DNA of 64,000 nucleotides, from positions 349,334 to 413,333 of the forward strand of contig NZ_FXUG01000006.1 in NCBI RefSeq assembly GCF_900182915.1, in the 5' to 3' direction. Position numbers and translations under genes: made by a program. Under the pieces are notes generated by a model that worked only from the letters and a program-made list of their open reading frames with translations, was not told the DNA's origin and did no database searches. The stretch's first letter is position 1, and each line of letters begins with the position of its first letter. The stretch is from Neorhodopirellula lusitana (GTDB lineage: Bacteria > Planctomycetota > Planctomycetia > Pirellulales > Pirellulaceae). Shown here in pieces: positions 26,766-35,116 of the stretch.

Positions 26766-27349
26766 CAAAAGTTGCCTCCGGATAAGTTGCCGCCAAAGCC
26801 GCTTTGACCGCCCAGGCCCGACGGACTTGAAACCGGTGCTCCCGTGCCCGTCATCGAGTTGCGAATGTTCCCGAATCCGCTGGCGACACGTTCCGCCTGA
26901 GGGCCACGCAATCCCAGTGCCGCTGGTGTGGCGACTTCGACCATGGGGGCGGGGATCCCGAAGGACGTCAATCGCATGGCGACGACATCCACTCTCTCGG
27001 CGTCCAAGGAAGCGTTACCGGAAGGTTCAATGAAAGCAGGCTGCATCGCTGCCAATCCGCTGTTGGCGTTGCGGGCCATGCGTTCGATCGCACCAGGTGA
27101 AAGCTTGGCACTGGTGCCAACGAAGTCTGCTTGGTACAGCACCGTTTGATCGGCAGCAGCGCCCGCCACCTGAGCTGTTTGCCAATTGCAAACTTTCGCA
27201 CCGGCTGGTTCCGGAATGGCCCCCGCTGGAACGTCGGCACAGCAATCGACTCCCAAGATTCCACCGCGAGAGGCACAGCCGAGTGTCGTCATCGAAGCCA
27301 TGGTCAAACCACAGGCGGTGAGCTTGATGATTTTAGTTTTATTGAACAT
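26765..27349 (-). CDS. Tad-associated lipoprotein, unknown function
   Basis: About 194 residues beginning with a lipoprotein signal (TMASMTTLGCAS). The C-terminal third is Gly/Ser-rich (SSPSGLGGQSGFGG) and may be disordered. A central LDAERVDVVAMRLTSFG block resembles the conserved helix of CpaD-like or OmpA-like proteins, but too weakly to name. It overlaps the secretin stop by 11 bases and the TPR lipoprotein start by one, so the three genes are one operon. Confidence 0.65.
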   Translation of the reverse strand: MFNKTKIIKLTACGLTMASMTTLGCASRGGILGVDCCADVPAGAIPEPAGAKVCNWQTAQVAGAAADQTVLYQADFVGTSAKLSPGAIERMARNANSGLAAMQPAFIEPSGNASLDAERVDVVAMRLTSFGIPAPMVEVATPAALGLRGPQAERVASGFGNIRNSMTGTGAPVSSPSGLGGQSGFGGNLSGGNF

Positions 27350-29354
27350 GGGAACCTCGCTGAATCATTTGGCGAAGTGATAGACCGTCCGCATTGTTGG
27401 GCTCGGTGATGTGAAAGGGTTCCATCGACTCGGTGAATGTGGCTGGTGGTATCGGTTGCTCATTAGAGCGAATTGCTGTGTGCGGCACCGGTGCTGGTCG
27501 CGGACAGCAACGATCGGTCGGGCCGACTTCGCCAATCATGAATAGCTCGGGGCAACAGTGTTCAGCTCGCTTTTGTCGGGCATAATCCGTACGTACGGAG
27601 GAGCGATAGTCCTTCGAGCGACGACTTTCCAAACGATTGGCAATGAAGAATTCAATGTCGGTGGGTTCGTGGACATCACTGCCGGGCAATGCGGGAGCAG
27701 AGCATGCGTCAACGGGGGCGACCAAGTGCGGTGTGACCAGGATGACAAGTTCTTGTTCACCGCTGCTGCTGCGGTTTACTCCGCCGGTGGCACCGATGAT
27801 CGGCAAGTCGCCCCAGAACGGAACGCGATCCGTGCTGGCTCCATAATTGGTTTGCAACAATCCAGCGACGGCAATCGTTTGGCCGCTGCGAAGCTGCACG
27901 GTCGTGGAAAAGTTTCGACTGTTCAGCCCCGAGACCTGAGTCCCGCCTCCTCCGCCACCGATGCTTGTCCCCAAGGACTCATCGCGTGTGCTGACTTCCG
28001 CGTTCATTTGTAATCGAATCACGTCGCGGTCTTGAATGAAAGGCGTGAATTGAAGTTGTACACCGAAGGGAACGAACGAGACGCCCTGGAGGTTGTTCCC
28101 CCCGGTGCCACCACTGCTGATGATCGGGATGGGGAACTGACCGCCGGCTTGGAAATCAGCGGGCTGGCCATTCATCGCGACCAAGTTTGGCTCCGCCAAC
28201 GTTCGAGAAAGATTCATTCGCCGAAGTGCTTCAATGGCCAAGCGGACCTGGCCCATGTCCAACGAAGCAAGGATGTTTGCGCTTGATTGGTTTTGAGTGC
28301 TGGCCAGGTTGCCGGTCAACGATTGAAAAACCGTCAGTCCATTGTCATTGTCGACGCCAAAGTTCAACCCAATGCTGCGTGCGGCACTTCGATTGACTTC
28401 CGCAACGGTGACTTTCAACATCACCTGTTGCTCGCCGACGATTTTCATTTGGTTGATGATCCCCGCCTGAGCCAGTGCAACTGGATCCAGGTTTCGGCGT
28501 CGCTCCGCGGCGGTTTCCTCGCTGGAAAGTGCATCTACCGCACCGACGAAGTCATAGGCCGCCGCAACCGTGACCGGATTTGCCGGCCTGGTCAAACCTG
28601 CTCGAACCCCACGGGCACCTGCGAGAATTTGCAAGATTTGCGACATCTCAATCGCGTCCGGTGCTTGCCCTCGAACAATCAATCGATCCGCGATCTCATC
28701 GAGTTCGACAAAGCTATTGGGAAACTTCTCGTTCAGTTCCGATTCGAGGTCCCCAACCGGTTTGGCCAGAATGGGATCTTCGTACACCCGCACCAAGTAG
28801 CTGACGACGCTTTGCCCGCTCGGCGCATCGCTGTCTTGGAACCACAACATCAGTGTCGTCGTCCCTGGCCGAATCCCTGTGACGGCCAATTCACGTCCAC
28901 TTTCTTGGTCAATGATTTCGGTGCGAATCGTGTCCTCATCGGGGACATAAATTCGTGCTGGAGTATCAGCCAGTCGCAGAATTTTCGGACGACCGAGGAC
29001 CAGCGAAAGTGGGATCTCGGGATCGATTTCCGATTCAACGAAGCGACTCGCTCGTTGCTTGGCAGCGTCACTGGGCGGCGGCAGGATCAACTCCGCCGGC
29101 AATCCGGATTGAATCCGTGAAGGTCCAACATCCGGGATTGGTTGCCACGGAGTAGCGCGTTCGTCGCGAGGGTTCGCTAACGCCGAACGCCTTGGCTCGG
29201 GACCGCTGACTTGCAGGTTGGTTTCCGGCAATCGGACCGGCCCCCGATCTTGGGCAAACGATCGGGGTGCTGGCATCGCGATCCACCCCACAAGCAGCGT
29301 TACCACAACGCGGCCAAGCGGCGAAATCAGCGGAATTGCCGACAGAGGGTTCAT
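27339..29354 (-). CDS. cpaC: Tad/Flp pilus secretin
   Basis: A 671-residue outer-membrane secretin. After a signal peptide (MNPLSAIPLISP...FAQDR) comes the pilus N-terminal domain (IPLSLVLGRPKILRL, about residues 120-190), then a BON-like part (VELDEIADRLIVRGQAPD) and the secretin core from about 330: VMLKVTVAEVNRSAARSIGL, TLAEPNLVAMNGQPADFQAG and VPFWGDLPIIGATGG. The start at 29354 is chosen because GGAAGA precedes it and a signal peptide results. The C-terminal 120 residues are a Pro/Cys-rich extension. It is the first gene of the second Tad arm, separated from the main arm by metal genes. Confidence 0.92.
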   Translation of the reverse strand: MNPLSAIPLISPLGRVVVTLLVGWIAMPAPRSFAQDRGPVRLPETNLQVSGPEPRRSALANPRDERATPWQPIPDVGPSRIQSGLPAELILPPPSDAAKQRASRFVESEIDPEIPLSLVLGRPKILRLADTPARIYVPDEDTIRTEIIDQESGRELAVTGIRPGTTTLMLWFQDSDAPSGQSVVSYLVRVYEDPILAKPVGDLESELNEKFPNSFVELDEIADRLIVRGQAPDAIEMSQILQILAGARGVRAGLTRPANPVTVAAAYDFVGAVDALSSEETAAERRRNLDPVALAQAGIINQMKIVGEQQVMLKVTVAEVNRSAARSIGLNFGVDNDNGLTVFQSLTGNLASTQNQSSANILASLDMGQVRLAIEALRRMNLSRTLAEPNLVAMNGQPADFQAGGQFPIPIISSGGTGGNNLQGVSFVPFGVQLQFTPFIQDRDVIRLQMNAEVSTRDESLGTSIGGGGGGTQVSGLNSRNFSTTVQLRSGQTIAVAGLLQTNYGASTDRVPFWGDLPIIGATGGVNRSSSGEQELVILVTPHLVAPVDACSAPALPGSDVHEPTDIEFFIANRLESRRSKDYRSSVRTDYARQKRAEHCCPELFMIGEVGPTDRCCPRPAPVPHTAIRSNEQPIPPATFTESMEPFHITEPNNADGLSLRQMIQRGSHVQ

Positions 29355-29947
29355 GAAACATCTTCCGTGATTGGACTGCAAGAAGACCTGCGCAGCACCC
29401 CGTCGCAATTGACGTAGCATCAGCAGGACGGGTCCGACCACAGGACAATCCTTACAATCGGCACAATCGGAAGACAACTTGAGCCACGTTTGCGATGTCA
29501 GTGGCAGCTTGATCGAATGCGAACTCGCCCGGGATCGGCCTGCCTTCGCTAGCAACCGTTTTCGCAGGCTATTTCAGACACCCGTTTTTGTTCCGATGCG
29601 TTCTTCTCCATTCCGGTCGGAATGGCAGCTGGTATCCGGGGGTCGCTGCGAAGCATTTTTATCCCGAAGGGATTGTCGGAAAGTAGCCGGTGGTCGAGCG
29701 CAGCGAGCACCACCGGAAAGCTAGCATTCAACGGCAACCGACCCCGAAGGGTGTCGCAGACCGAGCATCTGCGACACCCTTCGAGGTCGGTTGCGCATAG
29801 CGGTTCAAATTCCGGGAATGGAACTACACTTATTCTCGGCTACTTTCTGTAATCCCTCTGGGAAAGCTAGTGCTCACATCGCCAGATTTTGAACAGCCCA
29901 ACCTATCGGCACTCGTTCTACCGGCAATTGTTCTACCGGCAATTGTT
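29355..29947. other. Repeat-rich intergenic region upstream of secretin
   Basis: Between the secretin start and the end of the Fur-like gene (both minus strand) lie about 590 bases without a supported ORF. They contain REP-like palindromes around 29637-29793 and a 15-bp repeat array overlapping the fur stop. The secretin promoter must lie within about 200 bases of 29354. Confidence 0.6.
29687..29793. repeat. REP-like palindromes with a long hairpin
   Basis: Two inverted repeats in series. The first pairs CCGGTGGT with ACCACCGG (29687-29716). The second has 26-base arms (29735-29760 and 29768-29793) that differ at a single base around a 7-base loop. The first resembles the GC-rich REP units of the Tad locus. 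A transcript through it would form a very stable stem. Confidence 0.75.
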
Positions 29948-29960
29948 CTACCGGCAATTG
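29916..29960. repeat. 15-bp tandem repeat, 3 copies, at fur stop
   Basis: Three exact copies of TTCTACCGGCAATTG. The stop codon of the Fur-like gene (29948-29950) falls within the third copy, so expansion ran into or out of the 3' end of the gene. Unit length equals that of the array at 6661-6765, but the sequence differs. Confidence 0.85.
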
Positions 29961-30379
29961 TTGCAATGGCCGCGAAGCAGTATTTCTGTGACCTCCCCCA
30001 CCTTCTCGCTGACCCGCTGGCTGCCGGCGGTCAGCTTGACGTCATCTAGGCAGGAGACCGAGCCGCAATCGACACAGAGGAAATGCGGGTGCCCGTCGTC
30101 ATGCCCATTCTCACCTGAGATGACTTCGAACCGCCAGACGTGATCGCCGACTTCGGTTTTACGCAGCAGTCCAGCTTCGACCATATCGTTCAGGCTGCGA
30201 AACGCAGTCGCTTTGTCGACACCGGTGGCAGAAAGATGCTCGGCAACCACCGCATGGGTGAGCGGCGACGTGGATGTTCGGAGCAATTGCAAGGTGGCAA
30301 TTCGCGCCGGCGTGGCTCTCAGCCCCGCGTCGCGAATCGCTTGCTTGACCAGGTCAAGCGATTCGTCGTTCTTGGTCAT
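29948..30379 (-). CDS. Fur-family metalloregulator, Zur-like
   Basis: A 143-residue Fur-family repressor. The N-terminal helix-turn-helix covers AGLRATPARIATLQLL and ATAFRSLNDMVEAGLLRK (the recognition helix). The dimerisation domain has HPHFLCVDCGSVSCL and ends with HCNNCR: two CxxC pairs forming the structural zinc site, and several His in GENGHDDGHPH for metal sensing. It starts 330 bases upstream of a divergent COG0523 GTPase gene, a partner typical of zinc regulation, so I infer Zur rather than Fur. The C-terminus ends within a 15-bp repeat array, which may have altered the last residues. Confidence 0.88.
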   Translation of the reverse strand: MTKNDESLDLVKQAIRDAGLRATPARIATLQLLRTSTSPLTHAVVAEHLSATGVDKATAFRSLNDMVEAGLLRKTEVGDHVWRFEVISGENGHDDGHPHFLCVDCGSVSCLDDVKLTAGSQRVSEKVGEVTEILLRGHCNNCR

Positions 30380-30709
30380 TTGGGTTTCCTGACGTTGTGT
30401 TGCAACTCAGCCTACACAATTGCAATTGTTATGCAAATACCTCAGCGGAACTGGCCCTGGCCTATTTAGCGACCCCTCGTCATGTGACACCGTTCCAGGG
30501 AAAGCAAAGCGTTTTCCCGGCAAACCCGTTCAATGAGGCAATGTCGGCCACGCCCCCTGTGAATAAGAATGCACTTGCACAGCTTGTGCATGTGCGTTAG
30601 TGTTGCTGGGATAGTTCGCGTTGAGAGTTTGCGGTTAGTTCGCACTCTGCTCGTTGATTTCTCGACAACGCTCCTTCCTTCGTTAACGTCTCCACTCAAA
30701 CCTGATGAC
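30380..30709. other. Divergent control region between Fur-like and COG0523 genes
   Basis: About 330 bases with no supported ORF. It contains the palindrome at 30416-30429, flanked by TTGCAA-type sequences. It is the expected site of promoters for both divergent genes. Confidence 0.6.
30416..30429. promoter_or_regulatory. Palindromic candidate operator for the Fur/Zur-like protein
   Basis: ACAATTGCAATTGT is a perfect 14-base palindrome about 37 bases upstream of the regulator start codon, in AT-rich surroundings (TTATGCAAATA follows). Fur-family proteins bind AT-rich inverted repeats. Binding here is inference from position and symmetry. Confidence 0.45.
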
Positions 30710-32005
30710 ATGAACCGTCCCAATTCATCTGACTCATCCACTCGGCTTCCAGTTACCGTGCTCTCTGGTTTTCTTGGAGCCGGTAAAACGACGCTGCTCA
30801 ATCACATCCTGACCAATCGCGATGGCCTGCGAGTCGCCGTGATTGTTAACGACATGAGCGAAGTCAACATTGATGCGGCCTTGGTCAAATCAGGAGACGC
30901 GAATCTTTCGCGAACGGAAGAACAGCTCGTTACGATGTCCAACGGCTGCATCTGCTGCACGCTTCGCGAAGACCTGCTGATTGAGGTGCGCCGGCTCGCT
31001 CGCGACGGTCGCTTTGATTACCTGCTGATCGAATCCACCGGCATTTCCGAACCGATGCCGGTCGCGGAAACGTTCACCTTCGAAGATGAAGAGGGTGACA
31101 GCCTGTCGTTGGTTGCCGAACTGGACACGATGGTGACCGTTGTCGACGCAGGCAACTTCATGAAGGATTTCGGCTCGTGGGATGACCTCACCGATCGGCG
31201 TTTAGGTCTTGGCGAAGACGACACACGTAACATTGTGGACTTGTTGGTCGATCAAGTTGAATTTGCCAATGTCATTGTGGTTAACAAAACCGATTTGATC
31301 TCGCCCTATGAACTGGAACAACTCAAGCAGATTCTGCGTCAACTCAACGCCGAGGCCAAAATCCTGGCTACGACGGAAAGCCGCGTTGAACTATCCGAAA
31401 TCATGGGCACTGGGCTCTATTCTCTGAGTGAAGCTGAGGAGCAGCCGGGATGGCTGGAAGTGCCTCGCGGGGAAGAGGAAACCGAGACCGAAGAATACGG
31501 CATTTCGAATTTCGTCTATCAAGCCCGGCGTCCTTTCCATCCCCAAAGATTGACGAAAGCCCTCGATGCGGACATGGAGGAAGGCTTGTTCACCGGAGTG
31601 CTCCGCAGCAAAGGCCTGATGTGGATTGCGTCACGCAATGAGTGGGCCTACGACTGGTCGCAAGCCGGGTGCTCGATCCGGATGAACCCAGCGGGATTCT
31701 GGTGGGCAGCCGCATCGGACGAGGAGTGGCCCGAAGATTCCGAGTCGATTGAGGAGATTCGGTCTAAGTTTGTCGGTGAGCATGGGGATCGTCACCAAGA
31801 ACTGGTGTTCATCGGCAACGCGATGAACCAAGAACGAATCACTCAGATCCTCGACGAGTGTTTGCTCACGGACCTGGAATTCGTCCTAGGCCCGGACGGC
31901 TGGGCGGACATGGAAGATCCGCTGCCGCCGATTGAATTGGAAGCCGCCACTGAGTCAACACTCGACTCGAAACTGTCCATTCAGGAGGAGTGCTTCCATG
32001 ATTGA
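30710..32005 (+). CDS. COG0523-family GTPase, metallochaperone
   Basis: A 431-residue G3E GTPase. Walker A is [16 protein letters not shown] near residue 15, the metal-binding CxCC motif is [13 protein letters not shown] near 83, Walker B region is [14 protein letters not shown] and the guanine motif is VNKTDL. The C-terminal CobW_C domain follows from about 275. I chose the ATG at 30710; the upstream extension has no family similarity. The family includes ZNG1/ZigA-type zinc chaperones and CobW cobalt chaperones. Divergence from a Zur-like gene and the overlap with a MerC-like gene favour zinc. The stop overlaps the next start by 8 bases. Confidence 0.92.
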   Translation: MNRPNSSDSSTRLPVTVLSGFLGAGKTTLLNHILTNRDGLRVAVIVNDMSEVNIDAALVKSGDANLSRTEEQLVTMSNGCICCTLREDLLIEVRRLARDGRFDYLLIESTGISEPMPVAETFTFEDEEGDSLSLVAELDTMVTVVDAGNFMKDFGSWDDLTDRRLGLGEDDTRNIVDLLVDQVEFANVIVVNKTDLISPYELEQLKQILRQLNAEAKILATTESRVELSEIMGTGLYSLSEAEEQPGWLEVPRGEEETETEEYGISNFVYQARRPFHPQRLTKALDADMEEGLFTGVLRSKGLMWIASRNEWAYDWSQAGCSIRMNPAGFWWAAASDEEWPEDSESIEEIRSKFVGEHGDRHQELVFIGNAMNQERITQILDECLLTDLEFVLGPDGWADMEDPLPPIELEAATESTLDSKLSIQEECFHD

Positions 32006-32624
32006 GTTGAACACGTTGAACCCAGAGTCTTTTCTCGAAAAGACGTCAGTTACCCCTAGTTGGCGTGACTGGACCGGCATCGTTGCATCCATTGGTTGCG
32101 CCATTCACTGCGCCGCGATGCCGTTCGTGATCGCATATCTGCCGACGCTGGGCCTGAGTTTTCTGGCAGACGAATCCTTCCACCAATGGATGGCGCTCGC
32201 TTGCTTCTCAATCGCGATGGCCGCATTCATTCCCGGTTTCCGAACGCACAAACAGTTGCTTCCCAGCGTGATCGCTGTGATGGGTTTGTTGTTGATCACG
32301 GGAGCCGCTTTCGGAATGGCAGGTGACTGCTGTGCGACTTGCTCGTCTGGCGGTGATCTCTCTATTGCGGCGTCACCTGGTGATTGCACCGATGCCTGCT
32401 GCGAGCACTGCGCGGCTGATTCGGGCACGATACCACCGACCGACTTGGCGGAGTTGACGGTTCACGAAACACAGATGTCATCGCTTGTGCCACTGGGATC
32501 ATTCGGTCCTTGGGTCACTCCCATTGGAGGCTTGCTCTTAGTGTCAGCCCACTTGCTGAACCGCCGCTATGGATGCTTATGCGTTTGTTGCGAGAACAAA
32601 AAAGACGGGAGCGAATCTCCGTGA
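31998..32624 (+). CDS. MerC-domain membrane protein
   Basis: A 208-residue membrane protein with four hydrophobic segments in residues 20-115. [13 protein letters not shown] near residue 30 is the MerC signature, in which paired Cys bind a metal during uptake. A long Cys-rich loop ([18 protein letters not shown]) and a Cys-rich C-terminus ([13 protein letters not shown]) add possible metal ligands. The start at 31998 has AGGAGGAG upstream and lies inside the 3' end of the GTPase gene, so the two are coupled. MerC homologues were described for mercury; the zinc-related setting suggests Zn or another divalent metal here. Confidence 0.85.
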   Translation: MIELNTLNPESFLEKTSVTPSWRDWTGIVASIGCAIHCAAMPFVIAYLPTLGLSFLADESFHQWMALACFSIAMAAFIPGFRTHKQLLPSVIAVMGLLLITGAAFGMAGDCCATCSSGGDLSIAASPGDCTDACCEHCAADSGTIPPTDLAELTVHETQMSSLVPLGSFGPWVTPIGGLLLVSAHLLNRRYGCLCVCCENKKDGSESP

Positions 32625-32785
32625 TCCGAGTCTAGCAGCAACTGGTCGACGGCGTTACCTCGCTCTGTCACTCCCAGGTCCGACCGTAGCCTGAACCTTG
32701 AAATTGACAAACGATACCGAAGTGCCGTTTTCTCCATCTTTGTGTGGTTGGCGTATTTTGTGATGGGTGTTTTTTCGGCGACCGA

Positions 32786-33493
32786 TCAAGCAGTCAACGC
32801 TAGTCGACCGCAATAGAAAACACCGACGGCCAGAATCAGAACGGCTTTCAGGTACGGCCACGGTAGCTTCCCGAGTCGGCTGTCTTCGCGAATCAGGCTG
32901 CCGCCGAATCGTTGCAGCAAAATACCGACCAGCGTCAGACTGCTGGCAATCCCGGCAGCAAACAAACCGATCACCGCGTAGGCCGCGACTGGCGATCCAG
33001 TCGACATGCTGGTGAAGTAGGCGGCCAAGGCCGACGGACATGGAAGCAGCCCAAAGGCGATGCCCAACAACGCACTCATCGAGTAGCTCGACCGCTTGGA
33101 CACCGGCTCGGCATCGCAACTGGCGTGCTGATGTGACTTGCACCCACACGCCATTGGCTTCGCCCGCCAAGCCGACCACAGCATCCAAATCCCCACACAC
33201 ATCACCAACGCGGCACTGATCCACTGCAGCGATTGCGTGACCACTTCGTCGTCATGATGGTGATCGCCCGAGACCAGGTGATGTGTCAGGTGCACCGCCA
33301 TGGCGATCGCAATCAACGAAACGGAATGAGCCAAACCACTGGAGATCCCCATCACGATTGGATGCCAGAAACTTCGACGCTCGCCAGACAGATAGACCAA
33401 CATCGCGGTCTTGCCATGCCCCGGCTCCAAGGCATGCAAAGCACCAAGGAAGAACGCAAGTCCTAACGTCAGTTCATGGGAATGAGTGTGCAT
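32786..33493 (-). CDS. NicO/RcnA-type metal transporter
   Basis: A 235-residue membrane protein with six predicted helices. LGALHALEPGHGKTAMLVYL near residue 18 carries the HX4GH-like histidine motif of the NicO/RcnA and NiCoT superfamily. HHLVSGDHHHDDE and CGCKSHQHASCD provide extra metal ligands in loops. The family moves Ni or Co, often outward, and some members handle other metals. It is the last gene of the main Tad arm, 11 bases after the DUF192 gene and probably on the same transcript. Alternatively it belongs functionally with the convergent Zur/COG0523/MerC group. Confidence 0.85.
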   Translation of the reverse strand: MHTHSHELTLGLAFFLGALHALEPGHGKTAMLVYLSGERRSFWHPIVMGISSGLAHSVSLIAIAMAVHLTHHLVSGDHHHDDEVVTQSLQWISAALVMCVGIWMLWSAWRAKPMACGCKSHQHASCDAEPVSKRSSYSMSALLGIAFGLLPCPSALAAYFTSMSTGSPVAAYAVIGLFAAGIASSLTLVGILLQRFGGSLIREDSRLGKLPWPYLKAVLILAVGVFYCGRLALTA

Positions 33494-33504
33494 ATTTTTC
33501 TCGC

Positions 33505-33870
33505 CTACTGACTACAAGGACGTTCTTCGAGACCGCTGACAATTTTGAGCTTCCGACCGACCGCCCAATGCTTCGAAACCGATGACATTTCAATGACTGA
33601 CTTGGTACCCGGAGCACACAGAACGACTTTCCAAGGGCGAACCTGCTGCCGAATTCCAACAACGCATAATTCTTGGTCCAACATGACCACGTCGATTGGA
33701 AACCGCATGAAACATGTGTGGAGAGACGAACAGGGCGTGATCAACAATCCGGTATCAGCCGGCAGCGACGATCGAAACTGCAAGCCTTTGAATCGTCGCC
33801 AAAAGGTGTCGGCGACTTCGACTTGGTTTAACAGGATTTCGTTGGTGGTAGCGTCGATCACGTGTCTCAT
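33505..33870 (-). CDS. DUF192 protein
   Basis: A 121-residue protein with the DUF192 pattern: VADTFWRRFKGLQFRSSLP, then LLITPCSSLHTCFMRFPIDV and IRQQVRPWKVVLCAPGTKSVIE. The fold is a small beta barrel of unknown biochemical role. It overlaps the tadC stop by 4 bases (ATGA, 33867-33870), so it is translated with the Tad genes. No signal peptide is visible, unlike in many DUF192 members. Confidence 0.85.
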   Translation of the reverse strand: MRHVIDATTNEILLNQVEVADTFWRRFKGLQFRSSLPADTGLLITPCSSLHTCFMRFPIDVVMLDQELCVVGIRQQVRPWKVVLCAPGTKSVIEMSSVSKHWAVGRKLKIVSGLEERPCSQ

Positions 33871-34787
33871 CCTCCACCACCTGTCAATGAATCAACGATT
33901 CGCAGCAACTGGGTGAAGAATGGACCGAGAGGCCAAACGAACAAACCAGGTAGGAAACAAACCACCAACGGAATCACACGTTTGGTGGCCAATGACTGTG
34001 CGAATGCCATCGACTTTTCACGCCGTTCGGCACGGACATCTTCGGCTTGCAGACGCAACGTTTCCGAGACGCTGGCCCCCATTTGTTCGGACTGAATCAT
34101 CGCGGCAGTGAATCTCGTCAGCGGCGGCACATCCAACCGGCCCGCCAACCTGCGAAACGCGACGCTCCGTCGCATGCCACCCAGCAAGTCGCGTTGAAAC
34201 CCGCGGCATGCACTGGCCAACACTCGGTCGGGACGCTGAGTCCGCTGCCAACGATCGAGTGCCGCATCAAACCCTAGCCCACCTTCCGAAAGCGTGGCCC
34301 AGAGGTCCATGGCAAGCGGCAGATCACGTGACACCTGCAACACCCGAGCACGGCGTGATGCTCGCACCACCAGGATTGGCAGTGACGCAAGGATGATCGC
34401 AATCAACCAAGGCGAAACAATCACCACCGGCGCAAGCATGCCCGACAACCCACCGGGAACAGATTCAATCCCTTCCAAAAAGACTTGTTGCAGCCCTGAC
34501 CAGCGAAACAACAACGCACAACAGATCCCGCTGAGCAACATCAAGACGGTCGCGGCAATCAACAACGTCCCCGCGGCCGGTGTGCTGTATCCAGCCAGCA
34601 TCATCCGCCGACGAAGCCAACTGATTTGGTTTTCCTCGATTTTGGATGAGTCCGTTCGCGTCACGTCCCGTTGCAAACGGTCCAACGCCTCACCACGCCG
34701 TTGGTACCTTCGCCAAACGGCATAACAAACGAGGATGATGCCCAGCCAAAGGACGACGACGATCGTGACTCGCAGCGATACGCTCAT
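33867..34787 (-). CDS. tadC: Tad pilus inner-membrane protein TadC
   Basis: A type II secretion F-domain protein of about 306 residues with hydrophobic segments near residues 5-25, 75-100, 120-140 and 270-295. The central RDLPLAMDLWATLSEGGLGFDAALDRW and later TAAMIQSEQMGASVSETLRLQ are the GspF repeats. The ATG at 34787 gives the normal N-terminus; the ORF stays open 43 codons further into a REP cluster. The REP-encoded stretch (EEGSRGSRSAPP) is not family sequence. With TadB it forms the membrane platform for the pilus ATPase. Confidence 0.9.
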   Translation of the reverse strand: MSVSLRVTIVVVLWLGIILVCYAVWRRYQRRGEALDRLQRDVTRTDSSKIEENQISWLRRRMMLAGYSTPAAGTLLIAATVLMLLSGICCALLFRWSGLQQVFLEGIESVPGGLSGMLAPVVIVSPWLIAIILASLPILVVRASRRARVLQVSRDLPLAMDLWATLSEGGLGFDAALDRWQRTQRPDRVLASACRGFQRDLLGGMRRSVAFRRLAGRLDVPPLTRFTAAMIQSEQMGASVSETLRLQAEDVRAERREKSMAFAQSLATKRVIPLVVCFLPGLFVWPLGPFFTQLLRIVDSLTGGGG

Positions 34788-34792
34788 GATCG

Positions 34793-35095
34793 TGCCTCTT
34801 CGAACCCGTTGGGGTCGAAGATTCGTCGCGCCTTCTTCGACCCCGTTGGGGTCGGGTTTGCGTGAGGAGTCGAGGACCGGGGGTGCGCTGCGCGACCCCC
34901 GGCTACCTTCTTCCACCGCTTCGCGGTGGTTTCAGCATGCCCCCGAAGGAGCCCCATTGGACAGCAGCTCGCTTTCTGACCCCGAAGGGGTTGTGGATGG
35001 TAGCCGTGGGTCGCGCCGCGCACCCACGGATAACGCGAACCAACGCGGGTCTCGACCCCGGCGGGGTCGAAGATTCCATGTCTGCCTCTGCAGGC
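34793..35095. repeat. REP cluster between tadC and tadB
   Basis: Several GC-rich palindromic units: GACCCCGTTGGGGTCG, an ACCGGGGGTGCGC...ACCCCCGGCTACC pair, CCACCGCTTCGCGGTGG and a GTAGCCGTGGGTCGCG unit. The same units recur at 39712-40290, 40797-41045 and 44940-45160. The minus strand is stop-free into tadC. Confidence 0.85.
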
Positions 35096-35116
35096 GTGAA
35101 GGTTTTCATTCATCGC

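Noticed and set aside
28287..29120. 277-codon plus-strand ORF
   Set aside because: Antisense to the secretin gene; no recognisable motif.
29795..29825. tRNA-like GGTTCAAATTCC sequence
   Set aside because: Only a T-loop-like string; no cloverleaf can be built from the surrounding bases.
32655..33224. 189-codon minus-strand ORF
   Set aside because: Alternative frame of the NicO transporter gene.
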